Shown in pieces: positions 1 through 11,100 of a DNA stretch of 64,000 nt; positions within the stretch are counted from its first letter, which is position 1, and the number at the start of each line of letters is the position of its first letter. Under the pieces are notes generated by a model. That model ran no database searches. It had not been told where the DNA came from and saw only the letters and a program-made list of their open reading frames with translations. This DNA comes from Mortierella alpina (lineage: Eukaryota > Mortierellomycota > Mortierellomycetes > Mortierellales > Mortierellaceae), in NCBI GenBank assembly GCA_029449245.1, contig JANATF010000001.1:1426001-1490000 (forward strand), written 5' to 3'. The position numbers and the translations under genes were made by a program.

Positions 1-3000
1 GACGCTAACGTGTTTTCGATCGCCTCCTTCCACTGGGTGACGGATCTGATGCGCAGGGGATATGCGCACCCCTTGACAATGGACGATCTCTGGGAATTAA
101 GAAAGGATGATCACTCCAAGACCGTCTCCGACTCGTTCAAGAGTTCATGGGAAATCGAGGTCAAGAAAGGGAACCCTAGTCTGGTCAAGGCTCTTGCCTC
201 TGCATTCGGAAAGCCGTTCTACATTGCGGGAATTTGGAAGGTCATCAACGACGTCCTTGGCTTTATGCAGCCTCTTCTCCTGCGTCAGATGTTACTCTTT
301 GTCATGAGCTACAAAACCGAGGACCCTCAACCACTCTACCGCGGATACACCATTGCAATGTCCATGTTCATCTGCAGCTTGTCCCAGACCACGGTGGTTC
401 ACCAGTACTTTCACCTTTGTTTCAGGACGGGCATGCATGCCCGCGCAGGACTGGTCACGGCCATCTACCAAAAGTCGCTTCGTTTATCCAATTCAGCGCG
501 TCAGGATTTCACAGTGGGAGAAATTGTAAACCACATGTCGATCGATGCTCAGCGGATCCAGGACTTGCTCAACTACCTCCACGTCCTCTGGTCTGGCGTC
601 TTTCAGATCACTGTCACACTCTATCTGCTTTATTCGACCATGGGATGGTCCATCTTTGCCGGTTTGGCAGTCATGTTCCTCATGATCCCGCTCAACGCAA
701 AGCTCTCGGTCGTTCAGCAATCGTACGAGGAAAAGCACATGAAGTTCAAGGATTCAAGGATCAAACTCATGAACGAGATCCTGAACGGAATCCGTGTCAT
801 CAAGCTGTATGCCTGGGAGGGTACATTCTTGCAAAAGATCTTGGCCGTCCGAAACGACCAAGAACTGGAAATGATGAGAAAGATGGGCTATATATCGGCG
901 GCTCAAATGTTCACCTGGGCCTCGACGCCGTTCATGGTCAGCCTGATGACCTTTTCAGTCTACACGCTGGTCCTTGGAAAGGCTTTGACCACAGACGTGG
1001 TCTTTTCTGCCATCGCTCTATTCAACCTGCTGCAGTTTCCGCTTGCGATGCTCCCTTGGGTTATAAGGTACTTGCCCCCCACTCCATATATTTTCCTTTT
1101 TTGGCAGTATAGGATCGACGCAATTTGCATACTCACTATTTCTTTTTGCGTGATGACTAGCTCCTGTATCGAAGCACGAGTTTCGATCGATCGCGTACAC
1201 AGGTTCCTGACGAGTGCCGAGACCGACCCGAAAGCCATTATTCTCGAGGATCGTCGTGACCCAACCCTGAACCAAAACGCTTCTGACAAGTATGCTCTCT
1301 TGGTCAAGGACGCCTCCTACAGTTGGTACAAGGATTCTGCTCCCGTTATCTCGAATGTCAATCTCGCACTCAAGAAGAATAGCCTCCTTAGCGTCATTGG
1401 TCGTGTTGGATCCGGAAAGAGTTCTCTCATCGCCGCGCTCTGTGGTGATCTGGAACGCGTCAGTGGAGAGGTTCGCGTGCGAGGGTCCGTCGCGTTTGTC
1501 CCACAACAGGCCTGGATCATGAACGATACTCTCCGCAACAACATTCTCTTTGGTAACCCGTACGATCCTGTGTACTACCAAAAGACAATCGACGCCTGTT
1601 GTCTACAACAAGACTTTGACATGCTCCCAAGCACCGATATGACCGAGATTGGCGAGCGCGGAATCAACCTGTCGGGAGGTCAAAAGGCTAGAATCTCATT
1701 GGCAAGAGCGGTCTATGCGCGCGCAGATATCTACCTGTTTGATGATCCACTCTCGGCGGTCGATGCCCATGTTGGACGGACCATCTTTGACAAGGTGGTG
1801 GGTCCCAATGGTTTGCTCGCTGAAAAGGCAAGGGTGTTTGTGACCCATCAAATTCAATACTTGGCACAATCAACCACTATCATGATGCTCCGTGAGGGCA
1901 AAGTGGTGGAGCAAGGTAACTTTCAAGACTTGATGTCCAAGAAGGCTGACGTGTTCCAACTGGTCTCTGAATTTGGTCGGGATTCTGGTACAAGAAAGTC
2001 CCCTGAGAACGAGCCTGCAAGAGAGTCGGACGAAACAAGTTCAGATCGCGAAACCGCTGCGTCATCAATGCGCAGGGGCAGTATGGACAGTGTCAAGACA
2101 TTGCGCCGCTCCTCTACAAATTCGACCACCGAGGATGGTCCTGTGAAACAGGATCCCTCTGAAAATAATCACAAGATCATTGTGGAGGAGGAGATGAAGC
2201 AAGGCAGTGTCAGCAAGAGTGTCTACTGGGCGTATGCACAAGCCTGCTCCTACAAAGCCGTGCTATCTTATATCGTCTCGATGATTTGTTCCGAATCAGC
2301 CCAGATCTGCGGCTCACTCTGGCTAACGCACTGGAGCCGAAGCTATGATTCTGGCGAGTCTCAGCATGGTTCACTGTATTACATTGGCATCTACGCAACA
2401 CTGGGACTCGTCTTTGCGCTCTTGACCGTTTTCCAGTCCATCATCCTTCAGGTCCACTGCGGCATTCGATCGGCGCGTGTCCTGCACGAAAAAATGCTGC
2501 GGAGCGTGCTCCGCTCGCCCATGAGCTTTTTCGACACTGTGCCCATGGGTCGCATCCTCAACCGATTCAGCAAGGACCAAGCCACTATTGATGAGATCCT
2601 ACCTAGGACGTTTTCGGGCTACGCGCATAATCTCTTTGGAGTCTTGTCAATCCTCGCTGTCGTCACATTCTCGAGCCCGATGCTCATCTTTATCATCATC
2701 CCCTTTGGATTCCTGTACATGCTTCTCCAAAAGTATTACTTGGCCACTTCGCGTGAGCTCCGGAGATTGGACTCGGTCGCGAGATCGCCGGTGTTTGCGC
2801 ATTTTCAAGAGACCATCGGAGGGATCAGCACTATTCGCGCCTACCGCCAGCAGGATCGGTTCATCCAGGGTAACGAGGCGAGATTGGACCAGAGTTTGCG
2901 CGCATTCTACCCGAGCATTGCCTCCAACCGTTGGCTCGCATTCCGTCTCGAGTGCCTAAGTTCTGCCATCATCTTTGGCGCCGCCTTCCTCTCGGTGGTG

Positions 3001-3954
3001 TCACTCGCCCGAAACCTCTCGGTCGACCCAGGTCTGGTCGGTCTGTCATTGACGTACGCGTTGAACATCACTCAGACTTTGAACTGGCTTGTACGCCAGT
3101 ACACAGAAGTCGAAACCAATATCGTGGCCGTCGAGCGACTTCAGGAGTACGTCGAACTTCCTCCTGAAGCTCCCGAGAAGGTGGTAGACCACCCCCATCA
3201 ACCACCGCAAGACTGGCCAGCGGAGGGTCGTGTCGAATTTGTCGATTATGAGACGCGGTACCGGCCAGGCCTGGAGCTCGTCCTCCGTGGGGTCAATTGT
3301 TCTATTCGCCCACATGAAAAGATTGGTATCTGTGGCAGGACCGGTGCTGGCAAGTCAAGTTTGACCCTGTCACTGTTTAGAATCATCGAGTCCGTTAGGG
3401 GGCAGATCTTTGTGGATGGAATTGATATTTCCACCTTGGGACTATACGACGTCCGATCGCGGTTCTCCATCATCCCACAAGACCCTGTTCTGTTTGCAGG
3501 CACGATCCGATTCAATCTGGATCCGCTGGGGACGAAATCCGATATGGAACTCTGGCAGGCATTGGAGGATTCTTACCTGAAGGACTATGCGAGTTCTCTG
3601 GAGGGAGGTCTTCAAGCGGCGGTTCTGGAGCAAGGAGACAACTTTTCGGTGGGTCAACGGCAACTGATTTGTTTGGCGCGTGCGTTGCTTCGAAAGACGT
3701 CGCTGCTGGTTTTAGACGAGGCCACAGCGGCCATTGACCTGGAGACAGATGCATTGGTGCAGGCGGTCATTCGTCAAAAGTTTGCAGAGTGTACGATCTT
3801 GACGATCGCGCATCGGATTCATACAGTCATGGACAGTGACCGTATCATGGTGCTGGATCAGGGAAAAGTCGTGGAGTTTGATTCTCCATTTTCGTTGTTG
3901 TCAAACCCAGATTCCATCTTTTATTCGCTGGCCAAGGAGTCTGGCAACTTTTGA
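1..3954 (+). CDS. ABCC/MRP-type ABC transporter, 5' end outside window
   Basis: Membrane exporter of the multidrug-resistance-associated (ABCC) family, expected to move conjugates or drugs across the vacuolar or plasma membrane. The frame is open to base 1 (the codon at 10 is GTG, not a start), so the N-terminus is missing. Order seen: first transmembrane domain; NBD1 with Walker A GRVGSGKSS, signature LSGGQKARISLARA and Walker B LFDDPLSAVD; a Ser/Arg-rich linker (about bases 1990-2200); second transmembrane domain; NBD2 with Walker A GRTGAGKSS, signature FSVGQRQLICLARA and Walker B LVLDEATAAID. Asp instead of Glu after the NBD1 Walker B is the usual ABCC degenerate site. An intron is inferred at 1068-1160 (GT..AG, 93 bp): removal joins WVI to SSCIEARVSIDR, as in the family. 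It is a multiple of three with no stop. Stop TGA at 3952-3954. Confidence 0.93.
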   Translation, partial: DANVFSIASFHWVTDLMRRGYAHPLTMDDLWELRKDDHSKTVSDSFKSSWEIEVKKGNPSLVKALASAFGKPFYIAGIWKVINDVLGFMQPLLLRQMLLFVMSYKTEDPQPLYRGYTIAMSMFICSLSQTTVVHQYFHLCFRTGMHARAGLVTAIYQKSLRLSNSARQDFTVGEIVNHMSIDAQRIQDLLNYLHVLWSGVFQITVTLYLLYSTMGWSIFAGLAVMFLMIPLNAKLSVVQQSYEEKHMKFKDSRIKLMNEILNGIRVIKLYAWEGTFLQKILAVRNDQELEMMRKMGYISAAQMFTWASTPFMVSLMTFSVYTLVLGKALTTDVVFSAIALFNLLQFPLAMLPWVIRYLPPTPYIFLFWQYRIDAICILTISFCVMTSSCIEARVSIDRVHRFLTSAETDPKAIILEDRRDPTLNQNASDKYALLVKDASYSWYKDSAPVISNVNLALKKNSLLSVIGRVGSGKSSLIAALCGDLERVSGEVRVRGSVAFVPQQAWIMNDTLRNNILFGNPYDPVYYQKTIDACCLQQDFDMLPSTDMTEIGERGINLSGGQKARISLARAVYARADIYLFDDPLSAVDAHVGRTIFDKVVGPNGLLAEKARVFVTHQIQYLAQSTTIMMLREGKVVEQGNFQDLMSKKADVFQLVSEFGRDSGTRKSPENEPARESDETSSDRETAASSMRRGSMDSVKTLRRSSTNSTTEDGPVKQDPSENNHKIIVEEEMKQGSVSKSVYWAYAQACSYKAVLSYIVSMICSESAQICGSLWLTHWSRSYDSGESQHGSLYYIGIYATLGLVFALLTVFQSIILQVHCGIRSARVLHEKMLRSVLRSPMSFFDTVPMGRILNRFSKDQATIDEILPRTFSGYAHNLFGVLSILAVVTFSSPMLIFIIIPFGFLYMLLQKYYLATSRELRRLDSVARSPVFAHFQETIGGISTIRAYRQQDRFIQGNEARLDQSLRAFYPSIASNRWLAFRLECLSSAIIFGAAFLSVVSLARNLSVDPGLVGLSLTYALNITQTLNWLVRQYTEVETNIVAVERLQEYVELPPEAPEKVVDHPHQPPQDWPAEGRVEFVDYETRYRPGLELVLRGVNCSIRPHEKIGICGRTGAGKSSLTLSLFRIIESVRGQIFVDGIDISTLGLYDVRSRFSIIPQDPVLFAGTIRFNLDPLGTKSDMELWQALEDSYLKDYASSLEGGLQAAVLEQGDNFSVGQRQLICLARALLRKTSLLVLDEATAAIDLETDALVQAVIRQKFAECTILTIAHRIHTVMDSDRIMVLDQGKVVEFDSPFSLLSNPDSIFYSLAKESGNF

Positions 3955-4118
3955 ACATATATTCTTTTTTTGAGCGAAGCAGAAAGTGGCCTTTATATAA
4001 TGGAGAAAATCGTTAGCTTTATTCTACTTGACTGTCCAATGGTACGGCTACTGCTACCGGAGTCCAGATGAGTCGACACCACGGCACCGTAGAATTTAAT
4101 GCGTGGAAATATTGCCAG

Positions 4119-5169
4119 TTACACATCTGCGGTCATGGTCGAGGTGATTCCGTTCTTCTCAAACTTTGCAATTTCAGACTTGATCCATGGGATGAATGGC
4201 TTGATGAACGTGTAGTACTGGAAAGTGCCTTTTTCGCCACATTTGTCCTGGTTGCCAGAGCCGCGAACTAATGCCACAAGACGCACGTCCTTGCCTAAGC
4301 CAGAATATAGTGGTCCACCCGAATCACCATGACAAGCTGAGTAACCGTTGTCTATGGCGCAAATCTGCGTGTTAGGGTCGAAGAGAGTGCCTTGTTTGTT
4401 TGTCGATTGTGCCTCGCACTCAGCCTTCGTTCCAATGGTCACTTGAACCTTGAGTAAGATGTCAGTTTCAGTACCATCCGCATCGGTCGCTAAAAACAGA
4501 CACATAAAATCTTGAGCATGAAAGGAATGCTGACAACCGTGCGACAAAATATCATAGCTCCTCGACTTACCACCATAGCCGGTCACCGTCAACTCGGACC
4601 CAGCTTCTGAGTAGGACGTCCCCTCGAACGGGGCATATGGACCGTCAACTTTCTCTGGAAGGAAGACAACGGCAATGTCGTTGTGCGTGGATAATTTACT
4701 GTACTCTGGATGGAAGACAGATTTCGCAACATTCAAATGCTTGCCTTTGTTTCTCTCGACACCACCAAGATACACGTTGTGGACCTGTTAAGGGAGTGAT
4801 TTTCAAAGAACAGCTTTAGCAATTTACGCGAAACGCCGCAAGTGAGTGGAAGCTTAGTACACACACACTGCATAATTGTGCATGCTTACACCACGGACTG
4901 TACAATGCGCGGCTATAACAAAAGGAGAGATGATCTGTCAGTAATCTAACCGAAGTGTACGTTACAAGAGTGACAGATATTTCATTACCTGTCAAAACAG
5001 TCTGCGGTCCGATGAGAACGCCACCGCAACCAGGTAGTCTCGCAAAGACCGGAAGTTCGCCCTCCTTAACAGGTGTGCCATGCACAATGCGTTTGTCAAG
5101 TGGAATACATGATGTCGTAGTGGCTGCGGCCAAAGCGAGAAGGATAGTCGTGATGCTTCGGAGGTACAT
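4119..5169 (-). CDS. secreted S1 (chymotrypsin-like) serine protease, copy 1
   Basis: Predicted secreted endopeptidase of family S1. Exons (minus): 5169-4989, 4912-4890, 4784-4571, 4489-4119; 262 residues. Signal peptide starts MYLRSITTILLALAAATT and is followed by a very short propeptide ending KR, then IVHG as mature N-terminus. Catalytic residues: His in TAAHC, Asp in NDIAVVF, Ser in HGDSGGP. Six cysteines fit the three usual disulfides. The residue six before the catalytic Ser is Ser, not Asp, so trypsin-like Arg/Lys specificity is unlikely. Exon 2 is only 23 nt and carries the catalytic His. Intron 3 (4570-4490, 81 bp) is frame-preserving and stop-free, so an intron-blind call would read through it. 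Start chosen because it opens a clean signal peptide; an upstream in-frame ATG at 5223 adds a non-signal-like leader. Confidence 0.9.
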
Positions 5170-5253
5170 TGTCGAAGATTGAAGTGGAAGTGGTAGACAA
5201 TATCCGAGAAGAGAGCTGTTCATGAGATAAGGGGGGCGAAGGAGTTACACCTG

Positions 5254-5264
5254 CCTTTATTTGA
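5254..5264 (-). promoter_or_regulatory. decayed TATA-like site of protease copy 1
   Basis: Minus strand reads TCAAATAAAGG about 90 bp before the start codon. The same place in protease copy 3 reads ATATATAAAGG, and both are followed by the same CAGGTGTAACTC. Copy 1 has therefore lost the TATAT core. Inferred from alignment of the paralogous promoters. Confidence 0.45.
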
Positions 5265-5701
5265 TTTGGTACAGTAGGTCACTTTAATGAACCTCGACTA
5301 TTTGTGGAGCAGAAAGAGGTGCGTATCCCTATAAATATAGTTACGCCACAAATCACCAGTAAATGTTCACAGACTCCAAGGTATCACGACATGTCGTGGA
5401 CTCGAGATTACATCGCCCAGTGCAGTGTGCACCGCCAGTGACCACTGCTCGTAGCTCGACATGCACATCAAACCGAAACCGATACAGAGATGTGTGAGTA
5501 GTAACACACACGATCCACTCTGTATACTTAGGACATGTTAAGTGGATCAAAGTTACAACTGTCAGTTCGTGACCGGCGCAATCTAGTAATCGGCACAGGC
5601 TTTATTCTGCTTGGCTTTCTTATGGTCTGGACAATGCTTCCGGAGTGTAGATATGTTGAGACCACGGCACCGTGGAGTTAGATGCGTGGATATATTGCTA
5701 G
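5265..5701. other. intergenic, between proteases 1 and 2
   Basis: No gene seen. The part near 5280-5400 aligns in inverted orientation with the flank of protease copy 3 (about 23050-23180; shared stretches include GTTACGCCACAAATCAC and CACGACATG-like segments). Copies 1 and 3 therefore share an upstream region. The remainder up to the stop of protease 2 shows nothing I can name. Confidence 0.5.
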
Positions 5702-6736
5702 CTACACATTTGCATCGTTCTCGATAGTTGAGTTGGCTCCGTTCTTCTCAAACTTCGCAATTTCAGACTTGATCCATGGGATGAATGGCTTGATGAACGT
5801 GTAGTACTGGAAAGTACCTTTTTCGCCACACTTGTCCTGGTTACCAGAGCCGCGAACCAATGCCACAACATGCACGTCCTTGTCTGAGCCAGAATAAAGT
5901 GGACCACCCGAATCGCCATGACAAGCTGAGTAACCGTTGTCTATGGCGCATACTTGCGTGCTAGGGTCGAAAACAGATTTTTTATCGATTTGTGCCGCAC
6001 AGTCAGCCTTAGTTCCAATGGTCACTTGAGCCTTGAGTAAGATGTCAGATGGAGTACCAGCCGCATCGGTCGCTAAAAACGGACACAAAAAATTTTGAGC
6101 ATGAAGGAAGTTGACAACCGTGCGACCAAGATCATAACTCTTCGACCTACCACCATAACCGGCTACCGTCAGCTCAGAACCGGCTTCTGGGTAGGACGTC
6201 CCCTCGAATGAGGCATATGGACCGTCAACTTTCTCTGGGAGGAAGACAACGGCAATGTCGCCGAATTTGGATGTCCTATTGAACTCCGGATGGAAGACAG
6301 TCTTCGCAACCTTCAGGTGCTTGCCTTTGTTTCTCTCGACACCACCAAGATACACGTTGTGGATTGGCTAAGGGGGTTATTTCCAACGAACAGCATTAGC
6401 ATATTTAAGTGAATCACTGCAAGTGAGTGGAAGCTTGGTATTATTTTGCATGCTCACAGGTTTGAAAGTACAATGCGCGGCTATTATAAAAGGAGAGATG
6501 ATCTGTCAATATCTAACAAAAGTGTACGTTACAAGAGTGACAGATAATTCATTACCTGTCAAAACAGTCTGCGGTCCAATGAGAATACCGCCGCAACCAG
6601 ACAGTTCCGCAAAGACCGGAAGTTCGCCCTCCTTAACAGGTGCGCCATGCACAATGCGTTTGTCAAGTAAACTAATTGAGGCCGTAGTGGCAGTGGCGAA
6701 AGCGAGAATGATAGTCGTGATGCTTCGGAAGTACAT
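5702..6736 (-). CDS. secreted S1 (chymotrypsin-like) serine protease, copy 2
   Basis: Tandem paralogue of the protease at 4119-5169 with the same architecture. Exons (minus): 6736-6556, 6480-6458, 6367-6151, 6072-5702; 263 residues. Signal peptide MYFRSITTIILAFATATTA, propeptide ending DKR, mature start IVHG. Triad: His in the 23-nt exon 2 (AAHC), Asp in GDIAVVF, Ser in HGDSGGP. Ser at the specificity-pocket base as in copy 1. The third intron (6150-6073, 78 bp) is frame-preserving. Exon 3 uses an acceptor three bases upstream relative to copy 1, giving PIHNVYLGG. It lies at the mirror position of protease copy 3 about the palindrome axis, so it is probably the left-arm partner of that gene. 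Confidence 0.9.
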
Positions 6737-6820
6737 AGTCGAAAGATCGAAGTGGCAGTGGTGGACAAGATATGAGAAGAGAGTTGTTTATGAGATGAGG
6801 AGGCCAAAGAGATGCATTTG

Positions 6821-6830
6821 CGTTTATATG
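6821..6830 (-). promoter_or_regulatory. TATA-like box of protease copy 2
   Basis: Minus strand CATATAAACG about 90 bp upstream of the start at 6736, at the same distance as the TATA element of protease copy 3. Confidence 0.5.
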
Positions 6831-7948
6831 TTGTTTTGGTAGCAGGTCATCTCAGTGATCCTGAGGGTTCACTGCATCTGGATTTGGTTATAGGGATATC
6901 CGTTTGTTCTACAACTAATCTTGGGAGAGGCGCGAGACATATTCATATTGCGCCTTCGCACTATAGCAAACAATCAAAAGTTTGGTCGCAGGTCGACCCG
7001 AGGACTGATTCATGGCATTGCTTAATTGAAGTATTCTGTTCGAGCTATTTGAAGGCAGCGATGTCTCAGTCGAACGCCGAGGGTTGGATCTTCAGTTCGC
7101 GAGCTCAAGAGCAGGTACCAGATACTGCTAAAACGAGGGTGGACTGAACGCCAAAACCTGAGCCTGAGACTTCGGGTAGATGAGCGGTCTTTGTTCAGTC
7201 TAGCGAAAGTTTTCAGCCGTTAGTGCACTCGAAGCTGCGCCCGACCTCCACAAGCCATTGCGCCGCAAGTGACCTATGCTCGCAGCGCAGCGCTTTTATA
7301 CAGCAAGTGCAATGCTGTGTTAGGTGATATCTCGGAGCATGAACTCACGACCCGCGCCTTCTTCTCCTCAAACAGGGTTTCTCCTCCAATAGGGCTACTC
7401 CTCAAACAGGGCTACAGGTGCCTGGAGTAGAACCACACAGGCTTATCAGTACGGCCTTCGGAAGCAACTTCGCCGCGAGCATTCCAGCAGCAGGCCGTTG
7501 CGAACCAGCCAACAAGGAGAGCTCTTGAACGGTGCTGTCGAATGTATCCAGTGATATGAGGCGGTAACATCGTCATGGTTCGCGCGTACGACTATTTACT
7601 TTGCCGAAAGGCACAGATGAATTGTGCGCAAGTGAAAAACATTTTCTCTGCAACAAAGGCTAAATCTGATACTATTATACATCTTTTGGTTAATTGTTCC
7701 CCAAATGCCATTATCGCGAGTTAAAGCACGCGTTGAAGCCGTTGGACGATCAGAAATGTGCACTGACGTTGGTCAAGCATTGTTGTGCAATTCCAGTCAA
7801 GAGGCCCAGCACGCACCCTGGATCGAAGAGTACAGCTGCTCCAGGTCCTTCTCTCAACGATGCCCTTCCAACGCCAGTCGCTGTCGCCCTGGATGCCCTT
7901 GCAGGCACATTCTTCTATGCCTCTAGCAATGTTGCATTCATGAGCTCT
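6831..7948. other. intergenic; diverged outer part of left palindrome arm
   Basis: No gene supported. The stretch is recognisably homologous, inverted, to 22100-23220: for example GGTCGCAGGTCG near 6984 and a matching segment near 23000, and the TAGCAAACA motif on both sides. Homology is patchy with indels from about 6900 to 7470 and becomes clearly alignable with scattered differences from about 7470 inward. Confidence 0.6.
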
Positions 7949-7954
7949 TTTATT
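7949..7954 (-). terminator. AATAAA polyadenylation signal of RPB1 copy A
   Basis: AATAAA on the minus strand about 230 bp after the RPB1 stop codon; the mirror copy is at 22100-22105. Confidence 0.4.
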
Positions 7955-8182
7955 TCATTTTTTTGGTTTATATTTTACAAAATAATATTGTGCCCGCGCG
8001 CGCGCAGAAAAAGAGAGAAATGATATGGCGCCGGCAAATCAAGCACGGTCTGTGTTCAGGCCTGCTAGCTACTCACTGCAAACAACTCTCATGTTCCTCC
8101 TCGTCGTCCGCTCTATACGCATCCTCACTTCAGCCCGGTCTTTCGTCTCGTCCGTCTTCTCTGCTCTGCTCTGTTCCATGCT

Positions 8183-11100
8183 CTACTCTTCTTCATCGTC
8201 CGAGTACTTGGGACTCGTCGACTTTCCCTGTCCAGGTGCTCCCTGGCGAGGTGTCGATGATCCGTTGCTACCAGCTCCATATGCAGGTCGGCCAGGTGTG
8301 GCTGCTCCTCCGGCTGCTCCTCCTGCGCCATAGAGCGGCGAGAACGACGGCGTCGCGTTGGACGAGTAGCTGGGAGAGTAGCTGGGACTGGCTGGAGAGT
8401 AGCTGGGACTCGTTGGCGAGTAGCTTGGGCTCGCTGGCGAGTACGACGGAGACGTGGGAGAGTAGCTCGGGCTCGTAGGCGAATACGAGGGTGACGTAGG
8501 CGAGTACGATGGCGAAGTAGGCGAGTACGATGGCGATGTGGGAGAGTACGATGGAGACGTGGGCGAGTACGAAGGCGACGTAGGCGAGTACGACGGAGAC
8601 GTCGGCGAGTAGCTTGGGCTCGTAGGTGAATACGATGGCGACGTGGGCGAGTACGATGGTGACGTGGGAGAGTACGCCGGCGAGGTCGCACCATAGCCAT
8701 GACTCGTCGGCGAGTAGCTCGGGCTCGTGGGAGAGTACGAGGGCGATGTGGGCGAGTAGCTTGGGCTCGTAGGCGAGTACGACGGCGACGTGGGTGAATA
8801 CGACGGCGAAGTGGGCGAGTACGATGGTGACGTGGGCGAGTACGAGGGCGATGTGGGTGAGTATGACGGCGACGTCGGCGAGTAGTTGGGCGACGTGGGC
8901 GAGTACGACGGCGACGTCGGGCTGTATCCAGGGCTGGTCGCATACATCGGCGAGCTGGGAGAGTACCCTGGCGACGATGGCGAGTATCCAGGACTGGTCG
9001 CGCCATATGGACTGGCTGCATCCCATGTGCCGGCTCCCAGCGGCGAGCTCGCGCCAGAGTTGCCCATCGGCGAGAACACCGCATCCATGGGCGATCCAGG
9101 GTGCGAAAAGTCCACATACTGCGGCGATCGGCCATCGTACGGTGTCATCTGCGACGCCATAGTGTCGCCACCCATGCCCATACCCATGCCCGCTCCCATT
9201 CCCATCATTCCCGGTCGAGGACCCTCCACCACTGTGCTCAGCATCTTCTCGTCCAGCATCAGGTCAAACTCGCCCGTTCCCAGCGGCGCCAGCTGACCCA
9301 GCATGATATTCTCAGCAACTCCCTTGCAGTCATCCAGCTCTCCAACAGCAGCTGCCTCCATCAGAATCTCCACCGTCTCCTCGAACGAGCACCGCATCAA
9401 CGCTCCTGTCTCGGCTCGGTTGATACCGTGGCGCGTAATAGCCATCAGATGGCCGCGATGCGTCATCACATCACACAGCAGCGACAAGTGCCGGTAGTTG
9501 ACATAGGAACCATCAAACTCAATGACTCCACGCAACTCCTTCAGCAGCGCCTGGCGAGCCGCCTCGATACCGAGCACAGACATCACCTCTCCACAGTTGT
9601 TCGAATACGTGCGTGTGGCATCCACATCCTCCTCGCACATGACCGCCTTCAGGTTCGATCCCGACGTTTCCAGATGCCACTGCTCCTGAGTCGCAAATGT
9701 GCCGTCCGCTTGGATAAAGATCCTCTTCTTCTCCACCATGTACACACGCGCAATGTTCTTGATACCGCGCAGTCCAATCGAGCTCAGCAAGCTGCTCTCA
9801 ATCTTCTTCAGGAACACATCCTCCTCCTCCTGCACCTCTCCTTGCTTGTCTCCTCCCTCTTCGCTGATAATGCGGCAGCGGATGATCAGCTTCTCGGCAT
9901 TGTCATCAGAGCAGATGCACATCAGGTCGCGCTGGAAGTCCTCCGAGATCTTGTTGGACACATCCGCCATCGTCAGCTTCTTGTCCAGCATCATCTTGCG
10001 GTTCAGCTCAATACGAAGCAACCAAGGCGACGTGCGCGCCAGGTTCAGGTCGTCGTCTGGCATGGCATAGTATGCCGACACAAAGTCCTGATCCTCCTCA
10101 ATGTTGGTGTTCTCTGGGTCTGGATCGTAGTGAATCTCGGTCGCAGACGTGACCTTGCGCAGGTTGGTGTACTCTAGCGCAACCTGGACCTGCTTGGCAC
10201 GCTCCATGTTGTGTGCACAGTCCTGGCTCAGGTACACATTCAGCGACGGCGTCTTGATGTTGGTCGCCACGTTGATAATTTCCTTCAGACGCGGCACTCC
10301 CAGCGTCACGTTCTTGGACGACACTCCTGCATAATGGAACGTATTCAGCGTCATCTGCGTCGCGGGCTCTCCAATCGACTGCGCCGCAACCGTTCCAACC
10401 ATCTCGCCTGGGTTGACCATCGCATGTGCGAACCGCGATCCAATCTCACCCACAACCCAGTCAAACGCCTCGCGCGTCAGGTGGAACTCCTCAATCACCC
10501 TGCGCACTGCCAGCGTCGACCGCACCAGCATGCGGAACAGCAGCGTGGCGTTGTCCTGTGCCTCCATACTGATGCGATCCGTGCCGCGCACAACAATCAG
10601 CTGCTTCTCCAAGTTCTTGACACTCTGCAAGATGTGACGCGGATCGAGATCACTAGGTCGCTTGTGGTCAACGTGGAACATTTGCTTCGAGTTCCAGATG
10701 TAGCGCTGGATGTTGGTCGGCATGGGCCAGCCATCGTCGCCCTCTGGGAAGATGTAGTTGCGGAGCAAATGACGATCCGACTCTAGCTGCTTGAACTCTT
10801 GCTCTAGAAGCGTCTGCATGTCGGGCTCGCCACGCTTGGCCGCCTCCGCATCGGCCTCCTCGATTCCCTTGAGAACAGAGTAGTCCAGTGCGCCAGACTT
10901 GAACCCGCGGTTCTTGTCCATCAGATCCACATGGTACTTCTTGTCAAACATCGTGTTCGACATCTTGACCGTGTCCAGTCGCTGTCTCTCGACATGACAA
11001 GCATCCATACCATCCTCTCCGTAGCAGAACTGGATAACATGGCCCAGCGAGTTGCGCACCGTGCCGTCGTACTTGACCATCACATCCTCCAGAGCCTTGA

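Noticed and set aside
234-1112. 292-residue open frame inside the ABC transporter
   Set aside because: Out-of-frame shadow; the ABC motifs are in the other frame.
8125-9135. 336-residue Arg-rich and 252-residue Leu/Val-rich open frames over the RPB1 CTD (mirror copies at 20919-21929 and 21028-21786)
   Set aside because: Frame shadows of the repetitive heptad codons; no start context, and composition is explained by the repeat.
9101-10177. 358-residue open frame antisense to RPB1
   Set aside because: Shadow of a highly conserved exon on the other strand, duplicated only because RPB1 is duplicated.
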